A DNA stretch of 64,000 bases from the IMG/VR virus record IMGVR_UViG_3300043313_002348, positions 18,915-82,914 of that record; one strand, 5' to 3'. The notes below the pieces were generated by a model. The model was given only the letters and a program-made list of their open reading frames with translations, was not told the DNA's origin and did no database searches. Below are positions 32,782 to 39,326 of the stretch, piece by piece. Each line of letters opens with the position of its first letter. Within the stretch, counting starts at the first letter, position 1. This DNA comes from a virus. The translations under genes and the position numbers were made by a program.

Positions 32782-33210
32782 ATGACACACGACTTTAAGA
32801 TCAACGACACCGTCCGCATCCTCGACTCGCACACACGAACCCCGGACACCGGCAGGTTCACCGGCGTCGCGACCGTCGTGAAGGTCAACGCCGTGAACCT
32901 CAAGATCAACCTGAACGGCGTACTCGTCACCGTTTCTCCGGAACTCTTGATCCACGTGGACGAGCAGCCGGTGAACGTCGACGACATGATCACCGTCGCG
33001 GACGTCGGCAAGCTCGCGTACGTGCGAGGAGGCAGTGGGTCGAAGTGGACCTACGGACCCAACACGCTGTTCGTGATCATGAACGTTCACGACCGCATAA
33101 AGGTCGTGAAGCTGGGTGGCGACGGTGGCCGGACGTGGACCGTTCCGCGGCATCACGTGACGGTCGCGCCGCTGGAGTCCTTGAACATCGCGGTGAGTCG
33201 GAACGCCTAA
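32782..33210 (+). CDS. SH3/KOW-like beta protein, 142 aa
   Basis: The opening FKINDTVRILDS followed by TGRFTGVATVVKVN and a second similar repeat near residue 70-115 (YVRGGSGSKWTYG, IKVVKLGGDGGRTW) suggests two small beta-barrel modules like KOW or SH3 domains, which bind RNA or protein. The assignment is tentative. The start is ATG behind CAGGAGGAACG. Confidence 0.6.
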   Translation: MTHDFKINDTVRILDSHTRTPDTGRFTGVATVVKVNAVNLKINLNGVLVTVSPELLIHVDEQPVNVDDMITVADVGKLAYVRGGSGSKWTYGPNTLFVIMNVHDRIKVVKLGGDGGRTWTVPRHHVTVAPLESLNIAVSRNA

Positions 33211-33263
33211 ATCTGAACTCATTCCTAAGATCCACTACGCACCCTCGAGAGGAGGGACGGTTC

Positions 33264-33614
33264 ATGACGAGTGTACACAACCCGGTCCGCGAACGTGCCT
33301 ACACCCACCCGTATAACTGGCGTCACCGCGCACGCTGCCGCGACGAGCGCTATGGGGGTGAGGGAGTTGACCCTGAGCTGTTCTTCCCCGTGAGCTACGA
33401 GGGTGCGTGGGCCGAGGCGCGGGTGGCGGAGGCCAAGGCGTTCTGCCGTGGGTGTCCCGTGATCGCCGACTGCCTGCGGTGGGCGATCGTTACTGGGCAG
33501 GACGAGGGCGTGTGGGGTGTGACGACCCCGGACGAGCGGCGCGCGCTGCGCGTCGCGCCTCGAGATCGACGTCGGCCTCGCGAGCGGTTCGTTGATCCTG
33601 ACAACCCACCATAG
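33264..33614 (+). CDS. WhiB-family iron-sulfur regulator, 116 aa
   Basis: The four cluster-binding cysteines are Cys25, Cys61, Cys64 and Cys70 (FCRGCPVIADC), followed by the beta-turn motif GVWGVTT (82-88) and a basic tail. WhiB proteins bind a [4Fe-4S] cluster and the principal sigma factor, and phage copies can repress host whiB genes or block superinfection. The real start is the ATG behind GAGAGGAGGGACGG. A strong hairpin follows. Confidence 0.88.
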   Translation: MTSVHNPVRERAYTHPYNWRHRARCRDERYGGEGVDPELFFPVSYEGAWAEARVAEAKAFCRGCPVIADCLRWAIVTGQDEGVWGVTTPDERRALRVAPRDRRRPRERFVDPDNPP

Positions 33615-33619
33615 ATCCA

Positions 33620-33650
33620 CGACCCACGTACGACATCCGTACGTGGGTCG
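33620..33650 (+). terminator. Hairpin terminator after whiB-like gene
   Basis: A perfect 13-bp stem (CGACCCACGTACG with CGTACGTGGGTCG) and a five-base loop lie six bases after the WhiB stop. It is followed by TCGGGTCTTCG rather than a clean U tract. Confidence 0.8.
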
Positions 33651-33747
33651 TCGGGTCTTCGTGGTACGTTGGCTACGACACATCGCGAACTCTCCGTGGC
33701 GGAGGTCTCAGGATCACGAAGTTTCCCAAGATTCTTCGGTAAACCTG

Positions 33748-33776
33748 TTGCTCGGTGTCGTGATATGAGATAGTAT
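33748..33776 (+). promoter_or_regulatory. Promoter TTGCTC-17-TAGTAT with leader
   Basis: An upstream AAGATTCTTCGGTAAACCTG element recurs before the promoter at 36168 and partly before 25808. AACTAGGAACGAAACGAGGAGGA follows. It drives 33810-34205. Confidence 0.87.
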
Positions 33777-33809
33777 GGTCTAACTAGGAACGAAACGAGG
33801 AGGAAGACG

Positions 33810-34205
33810 ATGCAGGTTGACTTGTCACCCGAGGCGATCTATCAGATCTCCACCGCTCTGGTGAACCGCGGCGACCACCGCAACCTGAAGTCCGAGTGGG
33901 CCGACACGGCGACGCGGTTCATCGAGCTTGAGAAGTTGACGCGCGACGCGCGCCTCGGCACCACGGACAACCTCACGATCTACGTGGTGGCGCGCGACAC
34001 GACGGTCGACGGTCAAGTGATCTACGACAGCTACCTCGGCTACGTCTGCACCGCGCACAACGAGGACGAGGCACGTAAGTTGGGTCTCGACCTCGACGGT
34101 GACCAAAGGCCTGACGTCTGGCTCCGCGACACCACGTCGGTGAAGGCGATCGGCTTCGGCGCCGGTCCCGTTCGGATCATCCGCACCGACGGTAACTTCT
34201 CATAA
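33810..34205 (+). CDS. Hypothetical protein, 131 aa
   Basis: The ATG follows CGAGGAGGAAGACG. The product has a helical first half (PEAIYQISTALVNRGDHRN) and a beta-rich second half (LTIYVVARDTTVDGQVIYDS). No family is recognised. The secreted paralog B gene lies just downstream and may share the transcript. Confidence 0.62.
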   Translation: MQVDLSPEAIYQISTALVNRGDHRNLKSEWADTATRFIELEKLTRDARLGTTDNLTIYVVARDTTVDGQVIYDSYLGYVCTAHNEDEARKLGLDLDGDQRPDVWLRDTTSVKAIGFGAGPVRIIRTDGNFS

Positions 34206-34250
34206 CGAGAAGATCCGTAATGTATCACCCATGACAACCGAAAGGTGACT

Positions 34251-34763
34251 GTGATCACATCCAGAACACGCCGATTCTTACTACTGCTGACGGCCCTACT
34301 CGCGTTGTTACTGCCGACTGGCTTGAGCCACGTCGCCATCGCGGCGCCGGCTCCGCACTCCGTCGCCAACATCGTGGAAACCACCGTGCACAGGTGCGAC
34401 GCGACTGGCGGCCACTGCGCCCGCATGCACATCGTGGTCCAGGTTCAGGACGGCGCGCAGATGCGCACCGTGGCGTTCGTCGCGTGTTACGGCGCGACTG
34501 GCGACTTCCCCTGCGCCCACGTCGGTGGTAACGCGTGGCTGAACTGCACCACGCTGAACGGTACCGACTGCTCCACCAACGGCGCGCCGGCCAGTTGCAC
34601 CGGGAACTGCCCGCTGAGCTTCGGCATGCTGACCGGTTGGTACCGGCTGCCGGTGTCCAGTCAGCGGTACTCCGGCGCAGCGTCGATCGTGTTCACCACG
34701 GGCGCGGCCGGCGGTGGCTCGAACTGGGGGCTTGCTGGTGTCACCCGGACGTTCGGGTTCTAA
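34251..34763 (+). CDS. Secreted cysteine-rich protein, paralog B
   Basis: The GTG at 34251 is well spaced from AAAGG. A twin-arginine-like but ordinary signal peptide follows (SRTRRFLLLLTALLALLLP, then AIAAPAP). The mature protein shares RCDATGGHCARMH (48-60) and DFPCAHVGGNAWLNC with paralog A, plus a C-terminal VFTTGAAGGGSNWG block. Unlike paralog A it uses GC-rich codons. Sequence conservation is in the mature part, which is consistent with function outside the membrane. Confidence 0.7.
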   Translation: MITSRTRRFLLLLTALLALLLPTGLSHVAIAAPAPHSVANIVETTVHRCDATGGHCARMHIVVQVQDGAQMRTVAFVACYGATGDFPCAHVGGNAWLNCTTLNGTDCSTNGAPASCTGNCPLSFGMLTGWYRLPVSSQRYSGAASIVFTTGAAGGGSNWGLAGVTRTFGF

Positions 34764-34791
34764 CGTCTGACCAAGAAAAAAAAATCATGAG

Positions 34792-34838
34792 AGTATGAGA
34801 CCCGGTTGGTTGACCGGGTCTCATACTTATGCTACGAT
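34792..34838 (+). promoter_or_regulatory. 15-bp hairpin fused to promoter TTGACC-17-TACGAT
   Basis: The perfect stem AGTATGAGACCCGGT/ACCGGGTCTCATACT has the -35 TTGACC spanning its loop and 3' arm. An AAAAAAAA tract lies on the 5' side, which would serve a leftward terminator. ACCAGGAACGAGGGAG follows. Confidence 0.85.
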
Positions 34839-34867
34839 GAGAACTACCAGGAACGAGGGAGAACACG

Positions 34868-34981
34868 ATGATCGTCTACGAAGATCAGCGCGGTGAAACC
34901 GAGCCCTGCGAGGCTGGCACCATCGGTTGCTGCGTTAACCACGTCAAGAGCCCGACCGGTACGTCGTGTGAGACATGGTGA
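34868..34981 (+). CDS. Cysteine-rich mini-protein, 37 aa
   Basis: The ATG follows GAGGGAGAACACG. The product carries PCEAG, GCC and SCETW, a possible zinc site, and its ending resembles that of the 38-aa protein at 29665. It overlaps the next frame by seven bases. Confidence 0.6.
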   Translation: MIVYEDQRGETEPCEAGTIGCCVNHVKSPTGTSCETW

Positions 34982-35205
34982 TAGTGATGATCAGGGTTGT
35001 GAGTGGTAACTTCACCGAAACACAACTGATCAACATCACCGAGTTGGCCACCGACGGTCACGTTAAGCGGGGGAAGAATCACTTCTACCTGACACCCGAC
35101 GGTAACCTATCGTGGGTTACGGACCGACGGTACCGCGAGGGAGACTACGACCACCCACGGGTACTCAACGGTAACGTCAAGCTCGGTGTTGTGAGGGTGA
35201 AGTGA
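34975..35205 (+). CDS. Hypothetical protein, 76 aa
   Basis: Several in-frame starts cluster (ATG 34975, GTG 34984, ATG 34987), and none has a strong ribosome site, so it is probably translated by coupling to the 37-aa gene. The product is basic in the middle (HVKRGKNHFYLTPDGN) and ends in a four-base overlap with the zinc protein. No family is recognised. Confidence 0.58.
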   Translation: MVIVMIRVVSGNFTETQLINITELATDGHVKRGKNHFYLTPDGNLSWVTDRRYREGDYDHPRVLNGNVKLGVVRVK

Positions 35206-35669
35206 CGATCAGCGAGCACTGCGCGCGCGGCCTACACGGGTTCTGCCGAGGTGATCACACGACGTGCTCCTGCGGGGAGTGTCACTTCGTCTGCGCGCGC
35301 TGCGCACAGCCGTGTCGGACGTTGAACGGACCTGACCACGACATCTGCGCACCGTGTGCGCGTCGGGACGCCCAGGCGTCGGGTGTCGCGCGCCGCGCGT
35401 CACAGGCTTGTGACCACTGTGGTGCCGGCGGAGCCATCCGAGACCCACGTACGCGGAAGAACGTTTACCTGTGCAGTGGCTGTCACGCCGGCGACCTATC
35501 GAGGCTTCCGGGTGTCGCGGTGGACCTCAACGCGGCGTGCGCAGGGCACGACGTCAGCGATCCCTTGCATGCCTGGTACCAGGTTAAGGGTCGTAAGCAC
35601 ATCTGTAGTCGTTGCACGATGACGTGGTACGTGGACTCACGTGAGGTTGCGGCGCGCACAGGATCCTGA
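35202..35669 (+). CDS. Multi-zinc-ribbon protein, 155 aa
   Basis: At least four Cys pairs form two or three zinc sites: CSCGEC with CARCAQPC and CAPC (15-53), CDHCGAGG with CSGC (70-95), and a final HICSRC near 137. This is the most zinc-rich protein of the window. It could contact nucleic acid or act as an assembly hub. The start is GTG in an overlap with the gene before. The following promoter overlaps its stop. Confidence 0.68.
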   Translation: MTISEHCARGLHGFCRGDHTTCSCGECHFVCARCAQPCRTLNGPDHDICAPCARRDAQASGVARRASQACDHCGAGGAIRDPRTRKNVYLCSGCHAGDLSRLPGVAVDLNAACAGHDVSDPLHAWYQVKGRKHICSRCTMTWYVDSREVAARTGS

Positions 35670-35675
35670 TATAGT
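35647..35675 (+). promoter_or_regulatory. Promoter TTGCGG-17-TATAGT inside gene end
   Basis: The -35 lies within the last codons of the zinc-ribbon gene and the -10 begins just after the stop. The spacer has a CAGGATCCTG palindrome. GTAGGAACAAACGACGAGGAGGA follows. Confidence 0.83.
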
Positions 35676-35710
35676 GAACGTAGGAACAAACGACGAGGAG
35701 GACGAAGTTG

Positions 35711-35971
35711 ATGATCACCGTAGGTGACGTCACGTGGACCACTGAACTGGACCCGCAGAGCGCGGCCGCGCTGTCGACCCGACACGTCGCCGTGGAGCTG
35801 CAGGAGCATGAGTCGAGCCAGGGTGGGTGGCCGACCCTCAAGCTGATCGGCGGTACGCGCGACGATGTGCGTGCGTGGTTGCTCACGAACTGGGACAACG
35901 ACGAAGAGACCGTGGATCACGTGCTCGAGGGTGCCACACCTACGCCCGATGTGCGGATTCTCACCCAGTAG
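35711..35971 (+). CDS. Hypothetical acidic protein, 86-87 aa
   Basis: The start is ATG 35711 or the adjacent TTG 35708, both behind GAGGAGGACGAAG. The product is a small alpha/beta protein with a Trp-rich beginning (VGDVTWTTELDPQSA) and an acidic helix (WDNDEETVDHVLEG). It is a single-gene unit ended by the tandem repeat and hairpin at 35975-36040. No family is recognised. Confidence 0.62.
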   Translation: MITVGDVTWTTELDPQSAAALSTRHVAVELQEHESSQGGWPTLKLIGGTRDDVRAWLLTNWDNDEETVDHVLEGATPTPDVRILTQ

Positions 35972-35974
35972 AGC

Positions 35975-36020
35975 GGTAGTTACGTCTGAAGTCCGAGGGT
36001 AGTTACGTCTGAAGTCCGAG
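35975..36020 (+). repeat. Perfect tandem duplication of 23 bp
   Basis: Two adjacent identical units beginning GGTAGTTACGTCTGAAGTC cover 35975-35997 and 35998-36020. The second copy is the 5' arm of the terminator hairpin that follows. An ACGTCTGA word also follows the stop codons at 34763 and 40455. Confidence 0.85.
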
Positions 36021-36040
36021 GTCGTGGACCTCGGGCTTTC
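36013..36040 (+). terminator. Intrinsic terminator
   Basis: A 10-bp stem with one wobble pair (AGTCCGAGGT with ACCTCGGGCT), a five-base loop and TTTC form the hairpin. From 36041 to 36167 no gene is seen. Confidence 0.75.
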
Positions 36041-36167
36041 GACGTACGAGAACACGTCTGACCTCCTCCCGGAACACACGACGTCGTGACCTGGTCGTAC
36101 GCGTCACAGCATCCGCGTGAGATGTCGAGGGAGGCGCTCAGAGTCACAAGATTTTTCCATCAACCCG

Positions 36168-36196
36168 TTGCGTCAACATCCTACTTAGGATAGTAT
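36168..36196 (+). promoter_or_regulatory. Promoter TTGCGT-17-TAGTAT with leader
   Basis: An AAGATTTTTCCATCAACCCG element precedes it, like the one at 33729. The spacer has an ATCCTA/TAGGAT dyad overlapping the -10. AACAGGAACGAACGAGG follows. Confidence 0.87.
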
Positions 36197-36233
36197 GGTC
36201 TCAACAGGAACGAACGAGGCGAAGGACGAGACG

Positions 36234-36491
36234 ATGACCAACACCGGCGTTCTGCACGAGGTCGAGGTTCACGACCGCATCGCGACCATACGGCACCTGC
36301 ACCCCGAGTCCGGGATCGAGATCGGTCGCGACGAAACGATCCTGGACACCACTGCCGGCGCGTGCCCGCTGTGGCTGCAGGTGGCGACGTGGTTGCAGAC
36401 CTTCGACCTGTGCCTGGTACTCCCGGACGAGGTCTTTCCGCGGCTGACTGCGGGGAACACCTGGACCGCCGAGGCTCGCGAGCTTCGGTAA
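36234..36491 (+). CDS. Hypothetical protein, 85 aa
   Basis: The ATG follows GGCGAAGGACGAGACG. The product is a mixed alpha/beta acidic protein (HEVEVHDRIATIRHLHPES) with one Cys. No family is recognised. It has its own promoter. Confidence 0.6.
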   Translation: MTNTGVLHEVEVHDRIATIRHLHPESGIEIGRDETILDTTAGACPLWLQVATWLQTFDLCLVLPDEVFPRLTAGNTWTAEARELR

Positions 36492-36545
36492 GGTAGTGTG
36501 CACACGTAAGACAAGATCCACCATCAGGAACCGTAGGAGGAAGCA

Positions 36546-36707
36546 GTGAATCACGTAACCGATCTCACGGACGAGCAGCTTCAGCAGCGCTACGTCCCGG
36601 CCGCGTTCTTGCCCGCCGACCGACGCGCACGCCAGCGTCTCGCGGCGCGCAACGCCCAGGTCACTGCCGAGCTGCGACGTCGCGGCTACGTCCCTGTGGG
36701 GGTGTGA
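36546..36707 (+). CDS. Basic helical mini-protein, 53 aa
   Basis: The GTG follows ATCAGGAACCGTAGGAGGAAGCA, which has the common leader directly upstream. Residues 8-48 form an Arg/Gln-rich helix (DEQLQQRYVPAAFLPADRRA). It may bind nucleic acid. It is followed two bases later by the next mini-gene. Confidence 0.6.
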   Translation: MNHVTDLTDEQLQQRYVPAAFLPADRRARQRLAARNAQVTAELRRRGYVPVGV

Positions 36708-36708
36708 C

Positions 36709-36870
36709 GTGGCGCAGAGCTCCAGCCAGCCGGCACCTGGGCACCCAGGTAACTGCGCCTGCAACGGTACCGGCCTCGTGATCGCGGGAACGCGCTACGA
36801 GCCGCAGCCCAACACCACTACTCCCGGCGTGCGTCGCGTGCGTCGGACCTGCAACCGAGAAGGAAGCTGA
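36709..36870 (+). CDS. Mini-protein with CxC motif, 53 aa
   Basis: The GTG lies one base after the previous stop. The product has NCACNGTGLVIAGTRYEPQ and a later Cys near RRTCNRE. CxCxGxG is reminiscent of a single zinc-binding half of a DnaJ-type repeat. It is otherwise basic. Function unknown. Confidence 0.58.
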   Translation: MAQSSSQPAPGHPGNCACNGTGLVIAGTRYEPQPNTTTPGVRRVRRTCNREGS

Positions 36871-36871
36871 C

Positions 36872-37174
36872 GTGGCTGACAGCTTGGAACCCACCCCGTT
36901 GGTCCTAGGTCACTCTGTCGTGAACATCGTGTTCGCTCGCGTGCTGCTGGCCGTCGCGACGCCCATCGCATCCGACGCGGAGCTGACACCCGCGGAGCGT
37001 ATCCACGTGGAGATCGAGAACGAACTCCGGTGGTTGAGCCGCTACAACCCTGACCTTCACGACCTGGTCGCGAACCCACTGCGTAACGTCAAGTCACTTG
37101 TCAGCCGGGAGCAGCAAGACCCGTTACGGGACTCGATGTGTGAATCTAAGCATCGTTCCATCGCAGAAGACTAA
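36872..37174 (+). CDS. Hypothetical helical protein, 100 aa
   Basis: The GTG follows GAGAAGGAAGCTGAC, with the ribosome site inside the gene before. The protein is helical, with a hydrophobic first segment (LGHSVVNIVFARVLLAVAT) that could be buried or membrane-associated, and a charged second half. No family is recognised. Confidence 0.6.
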   Translation: MADSLEPTPLVLGHSVVNIVFARVLLAVATPIASDAELTPAERIHVEIENELRWLSRYNPDLHDLVANPLRNVKSLVSREQQDPLRDSMCESKHRSIAED

Positions 37175-37188
37175 GAAGGAGGACGACG

Positions 37189-37359
37189 ATGGTAAGTCGA
37201 AGAACTACGCTGGCTCGCGCGGCGTACCAGGCTGCGCAGCGTCAGGCGGACCAGGCGCGGACGCCGGCGCAGGTCCGGAAAGCTAACCGGGCGATCGTGA
37301 CCGCGGCCGCGCAGCTTCCAGGCCGCGACTTCCTGTGGCGCCCGTTACGGCGTCGGTAG
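37189..37359 (+). CDS. Basic Ala/Arg-rich mini-protein, 56 aa
   Basis: The ATG follows GAAGGAGGACGACG. The protein has many Arg and Ala residues and no acidic stretch, and the pattern (LARAAYQAAQRQADQARTP) suggests an amphipathic nucleic-acid-binding helix. It resembles the 50-aa protein at 26644 in composition. It ends just before a terminator-promoter. Confidence 0.6.
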   Translation: MVSRRTTLARAAYQAAQRQADQARTPAQVRKANRAIVTAAAQLPGRDFLWRPLRRR

Positions 37360-37374
37360 CATCGAAGTGACAGA

Positions 37375-37438
37375 GAAGGGGTGATCACGAAAGTGGTCAC
37401 CCCCTTCCGTTGACGTCGTGTCATATCTATGCTATGAT
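37375..37438 (+). promoter_or_regulatory. Terminator hairpin followed by promoter TTGACG-17-TATGAT
   Basis: The stem GAAGGGGTGATCAC/GTGGTCACCCCCTTC (37375-37388 with 37393-37407, one wobble and one bulge) ends three bases before TTGACG. TATGAT is at 37433 and ACCATCAGGAACGAACGA follows. Confidence 0.87.
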
Positions 37439-37473
37439 GGTACCATCAGGAACGAACGACCGAGGAGGATCCG

Positions 37474-37890
37474 GTGACGGCTTTCACGCTGAACCCGAAG
37501 GTACTCGACAAGATCCGCAACGCCCCGGTCCCCACGGTCGAGCAGGTACGCGCCGCGCGCGTCGCCGTCGCCAACTCCCCGCGTCACGGTGGTGACCGGC
37601 GCGGAAGCTCGACCAGCCGCCGCCGGCGCACCGAGAAGCTCCTTCACGAGTTTGGCGACGGGACCACCTGCCCGTGCTCATACTGCCACGTCGCGCTCAC
37701 CGCGGAGACGCTGACCCAGGACAAGATCTACACGACGAACGAAGGTGGCGGGTACCGCTACGAGAACCTCATCCCGGCGTGCATGGACTGCAACCGCCGA
37801 CGTCTCGACACCGCCATCTGGGAGATCGTCTCCGAGGTCGTCGTGGCCGCCGAGGCGATCACCGTCGAGGCGATCACCGTTGCGGCGTAG
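37474..37890 (+). CDS. HNH-type endonuclease, 138 aa
   Basis: The nuclease core is CPCSYCHVALTAETLTQDK (66-84), then GGGYRYENLIPACMDCNRRR (91-110), with zinc-binding Cys pairs and the Asn of the HNH motif. The first His of the motif is replaced by Lys84 (QDK), a variant also seen as DR/DK in many actinophage HNH proteins. In the window's small-gene region it could be a host-directed or homing nuclease. An Arg/Ser-rich segment (40-52) may contact DNA. Confidence 0.78.
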   Translation: MTAFTLNPKVLDKIRNAPVPTVEQVRAARVAVANSPRHGGDRRGSSTSRRRRTEKLLHEFGDGTTCPCSYCHVALTAETLTQDKIYTTNEGGGYRYENLIPACMDCNRRRLDTAIWEIVSEVVVAAEAITVEAITVAA

Positions 37891-37916
37891 ACGTCGTCAC
37901 CCAAACTTGATATGAT
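37888..37916 (+). promoter_or_regulatory. Promoter TAGACG-17-TATGAT with leader
   Basis: The -35 overlaps the TAG stop of the HNH gene. GATCAGGAACACATGAAGTGAGGAGGA follows. It drives the Nudix and metzincin genes. Confidence 0.8.
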
Positions 37917-37957
37917 GATACCGATCAGGAACACATGAAGTGAGGAGGAACGTGCGA

Positions 37958-38419
37958 ATGTTCGAGGTGAAGAACGCGGCGGGAGTCGTCGTCCGGAGTC
38001 TGGCCACCGGAAACGTGCTGCTGGTCAGAAACCGACGCCGAGGTGTCTGGGAGTACCCAGGTGGTCTGGTGCACGTCGGGGAGACGCCGAGGTGGTGTGC
38101 TATGCGTGAGCTTCGCGAGGAGACCGGACTTCAACTTCGGATCAAGTGGATACTCGGAGTTGACCGAGGCCAGCGACACCTCTACCTGTGGCCACTGAAC
38201 TACCAGACGTACGCGGCGTGGGTTCCGGACGAGCTTGCTTGCGCGATCACGTTGAGCGCTGAACACTCGGCGTTCCGCTGGTTTACCGTCGAGGAGGCGC
38301 GTACCCACCCACTGGTGTGGGAGCGTGTGAGGGAGCGATTCGTCACGTACCTGAACGACGATCACTGGCCTACGGTGGGTGGCTGGAGAACTCCCAGTCC
38401 CGCGCGAGGTGAGGACTGA
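37958..38419 (+). CDS. Nudix hydrolase, 153 aa
   Basis: The Nudix box GGLVHVGETPRWCAMRELRE-ETG (about 35-57) has the GX5EX7REUXEEXG pattern with all catalytic Glu. It is expected to cleave a nucleoside diphosphate linked to another moiety. The start ATG is better spaced from GGAGG than the GTG at 37952. The stop overlaps the metzincin start. A role in nucleotide sanitation, RNA decapping or NAD turnover is possible. Confidence 0.85.
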   Translation: MFEVKNAAGVVVRSLATGNVLLVRNRRRGVWEYPGGLVHVGETPRWCAMRELREETGLQLRIKWILGVDRGQRHLYLWPLNYQTYAAWVPDELACAITLSAEHSAFRWFTVEEARTHPLVWERVRERFVTYLNDDHWPTVGGWRTPSPARGED

Positions 38420-38985
38420 TGTCAAGACGGGGTGCTAGTGTAACACTTCTCGTGGCGCTGACCGTACTCTTCACGTCCGCGGCGAAGGGATGTGAAAAGC
38501 CTAGGGACACGCAACCGAAGAAGTCCAGCGTGGTATGCCACTCGACGTCAAGTGTCAAGTGTTGGCCGACCTTGACGGTCTACGTCGACGACCGGACGGG
38601 TGACGCGTGGCCAGTCCGCGAGCAGGTGCAGAAGTGGGATCGATTGCTGAAACTTCACTTCCTGTACGGCCCGTGTCACCGTGGTGCTGGCTGCGTGAAG
38701 GTTGTCGAGCGCAAGATGGGCGACACGGGAGTTGGCGCTACCACAACCTACGCGTGCGGTAGCTGTGGAATCATCGACGACACCGTCGTGGTCGCCGTCA
38801 ACACGACGTACGGCGACTCACCGGCGGAAGTGAGGAAGCGGACCATCTGTCACGAACTCGGTCACGCCGCCGGGAAAACTGCCCACAACGCGGCCACGTG
38901 TATGGAACCGGACGTTTCGATCCCTAACGGATCACCGAATCCGTCATCCAAGGACGCCGCCGTGATCAACGCGGTGTACGCGTAA
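38419..38985 (+). CDS. Secreted metzincin-like metalloprotease, 188 aa
   Basis: An N-terminal signal peptide (RRGASVTLLVALTVLFTSAA, then a Cys at 25 in a weak lipobox-like setting) is followed by a Cys-rich mature domain. ICHELGHAAGKTAH (about 143-156) has the full HExxHxxGxxH zinc motif, and TCMEPD near 160 could be the Met-turn. The length is close to small actinobacterial secreted proteases. Phage-encoded secreted metzincins are unusual, and possible roles are envelope remodelling or cleavage of host surface proteins. Confidence 0.75.
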   Translation: MSRRGASVTLLVALTVLFTSAAKGCEKPRDTQPKKSSVVCHSTSSVKCWPTLTVYVDDRTGDAWPVREQVQKWDRLLKLHFLYGPCHRGAGCVKVVERKMGDTGVGATTTYACGSCGIIDDTVVVAVNTTYGDSPAEVRKRTICHELGHAAGKTAHNAATCMEPDVSIPNGSPNPSSKDAAVINAVYA

Positions 38986-39003
38986 GGTAAGAAAGATGTG
39001 AAG

Positions 39004-39162
39004 ATGGTCAAAAGGACGAAGAAGGTGATCGTCACCGTGACCCGCCAGGACGGCAAGCAGACCATAAGCGTCGTCGACGACAAGACCGCCCGTCACCTCG
39101 AGAACCAGTGCCTGAGCGGACACGGCGACATCGCGATCGTGAACGTCGAACCCGCCAAGTAG
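39004..39162 (+). CDS. Hypothetical mini-protein, 52 aa
   Basis: The ATG follows GGTAAGAAAGATGTGAAG. The product is a small beta-rich basic protein (KRTKKVIVTVTRQDGKQT) with one Cys. It ends inside the 5' arm of the next terminator hairpin. No family is recognised. Confidence 0.58.
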   Translation: MVKRTKKVIVTVTRQDGKQTISVVDDKTARHLENQCLSGHGDIAIVNVEPAK

Positions 39163-39197
39163 GCGGGTTTGACAAAGTCTTCTCATTATGCTATGAT
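39149..39197 (+). promoter_or_regulatory. Terminator AACCCGCC/GGCGGGTT overlapping promoter TTGACA-17-TATGAT
   Basis: The last base of the hairpin (39169) is the first base of the -35 TTGACA (39169-39174), the tightest example of fusion in the window. ACCATCAGGAACGAACGG follows. It drives the DUF932 gene. Confidence 0.9.
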
Positions 39198-39242
39198 GGT
39201 ACCATCAGGAACGAACGGCGCGAGGAACGGAGATCGAGGAAG

Positions 39243-39326
39243 ATGATCCGCCAGCCACGCCCACAGCGTAGGTTGTGCCGTTCTACGGGAACACACGTTT
39301 CAAGGAGGAAAGAGAACCGTGACTGA
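39243..39326 (+). CDS. Possible leader peptide, 27 aa
   Basis: An ATG behind GATCGAGGAAG opens a short basic frame (MIRQPRPQRRLCRSTGTHVS) whose stop lies just past the start of the DUF932 gene. It covers the ribosome site of that gene, so it may act as a coupled leader peptide. A chance frame cannot be excluded. Confidence 0.35.
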   Translation: MIRQPRPQRRLCRSTGTHVSRRKENRD

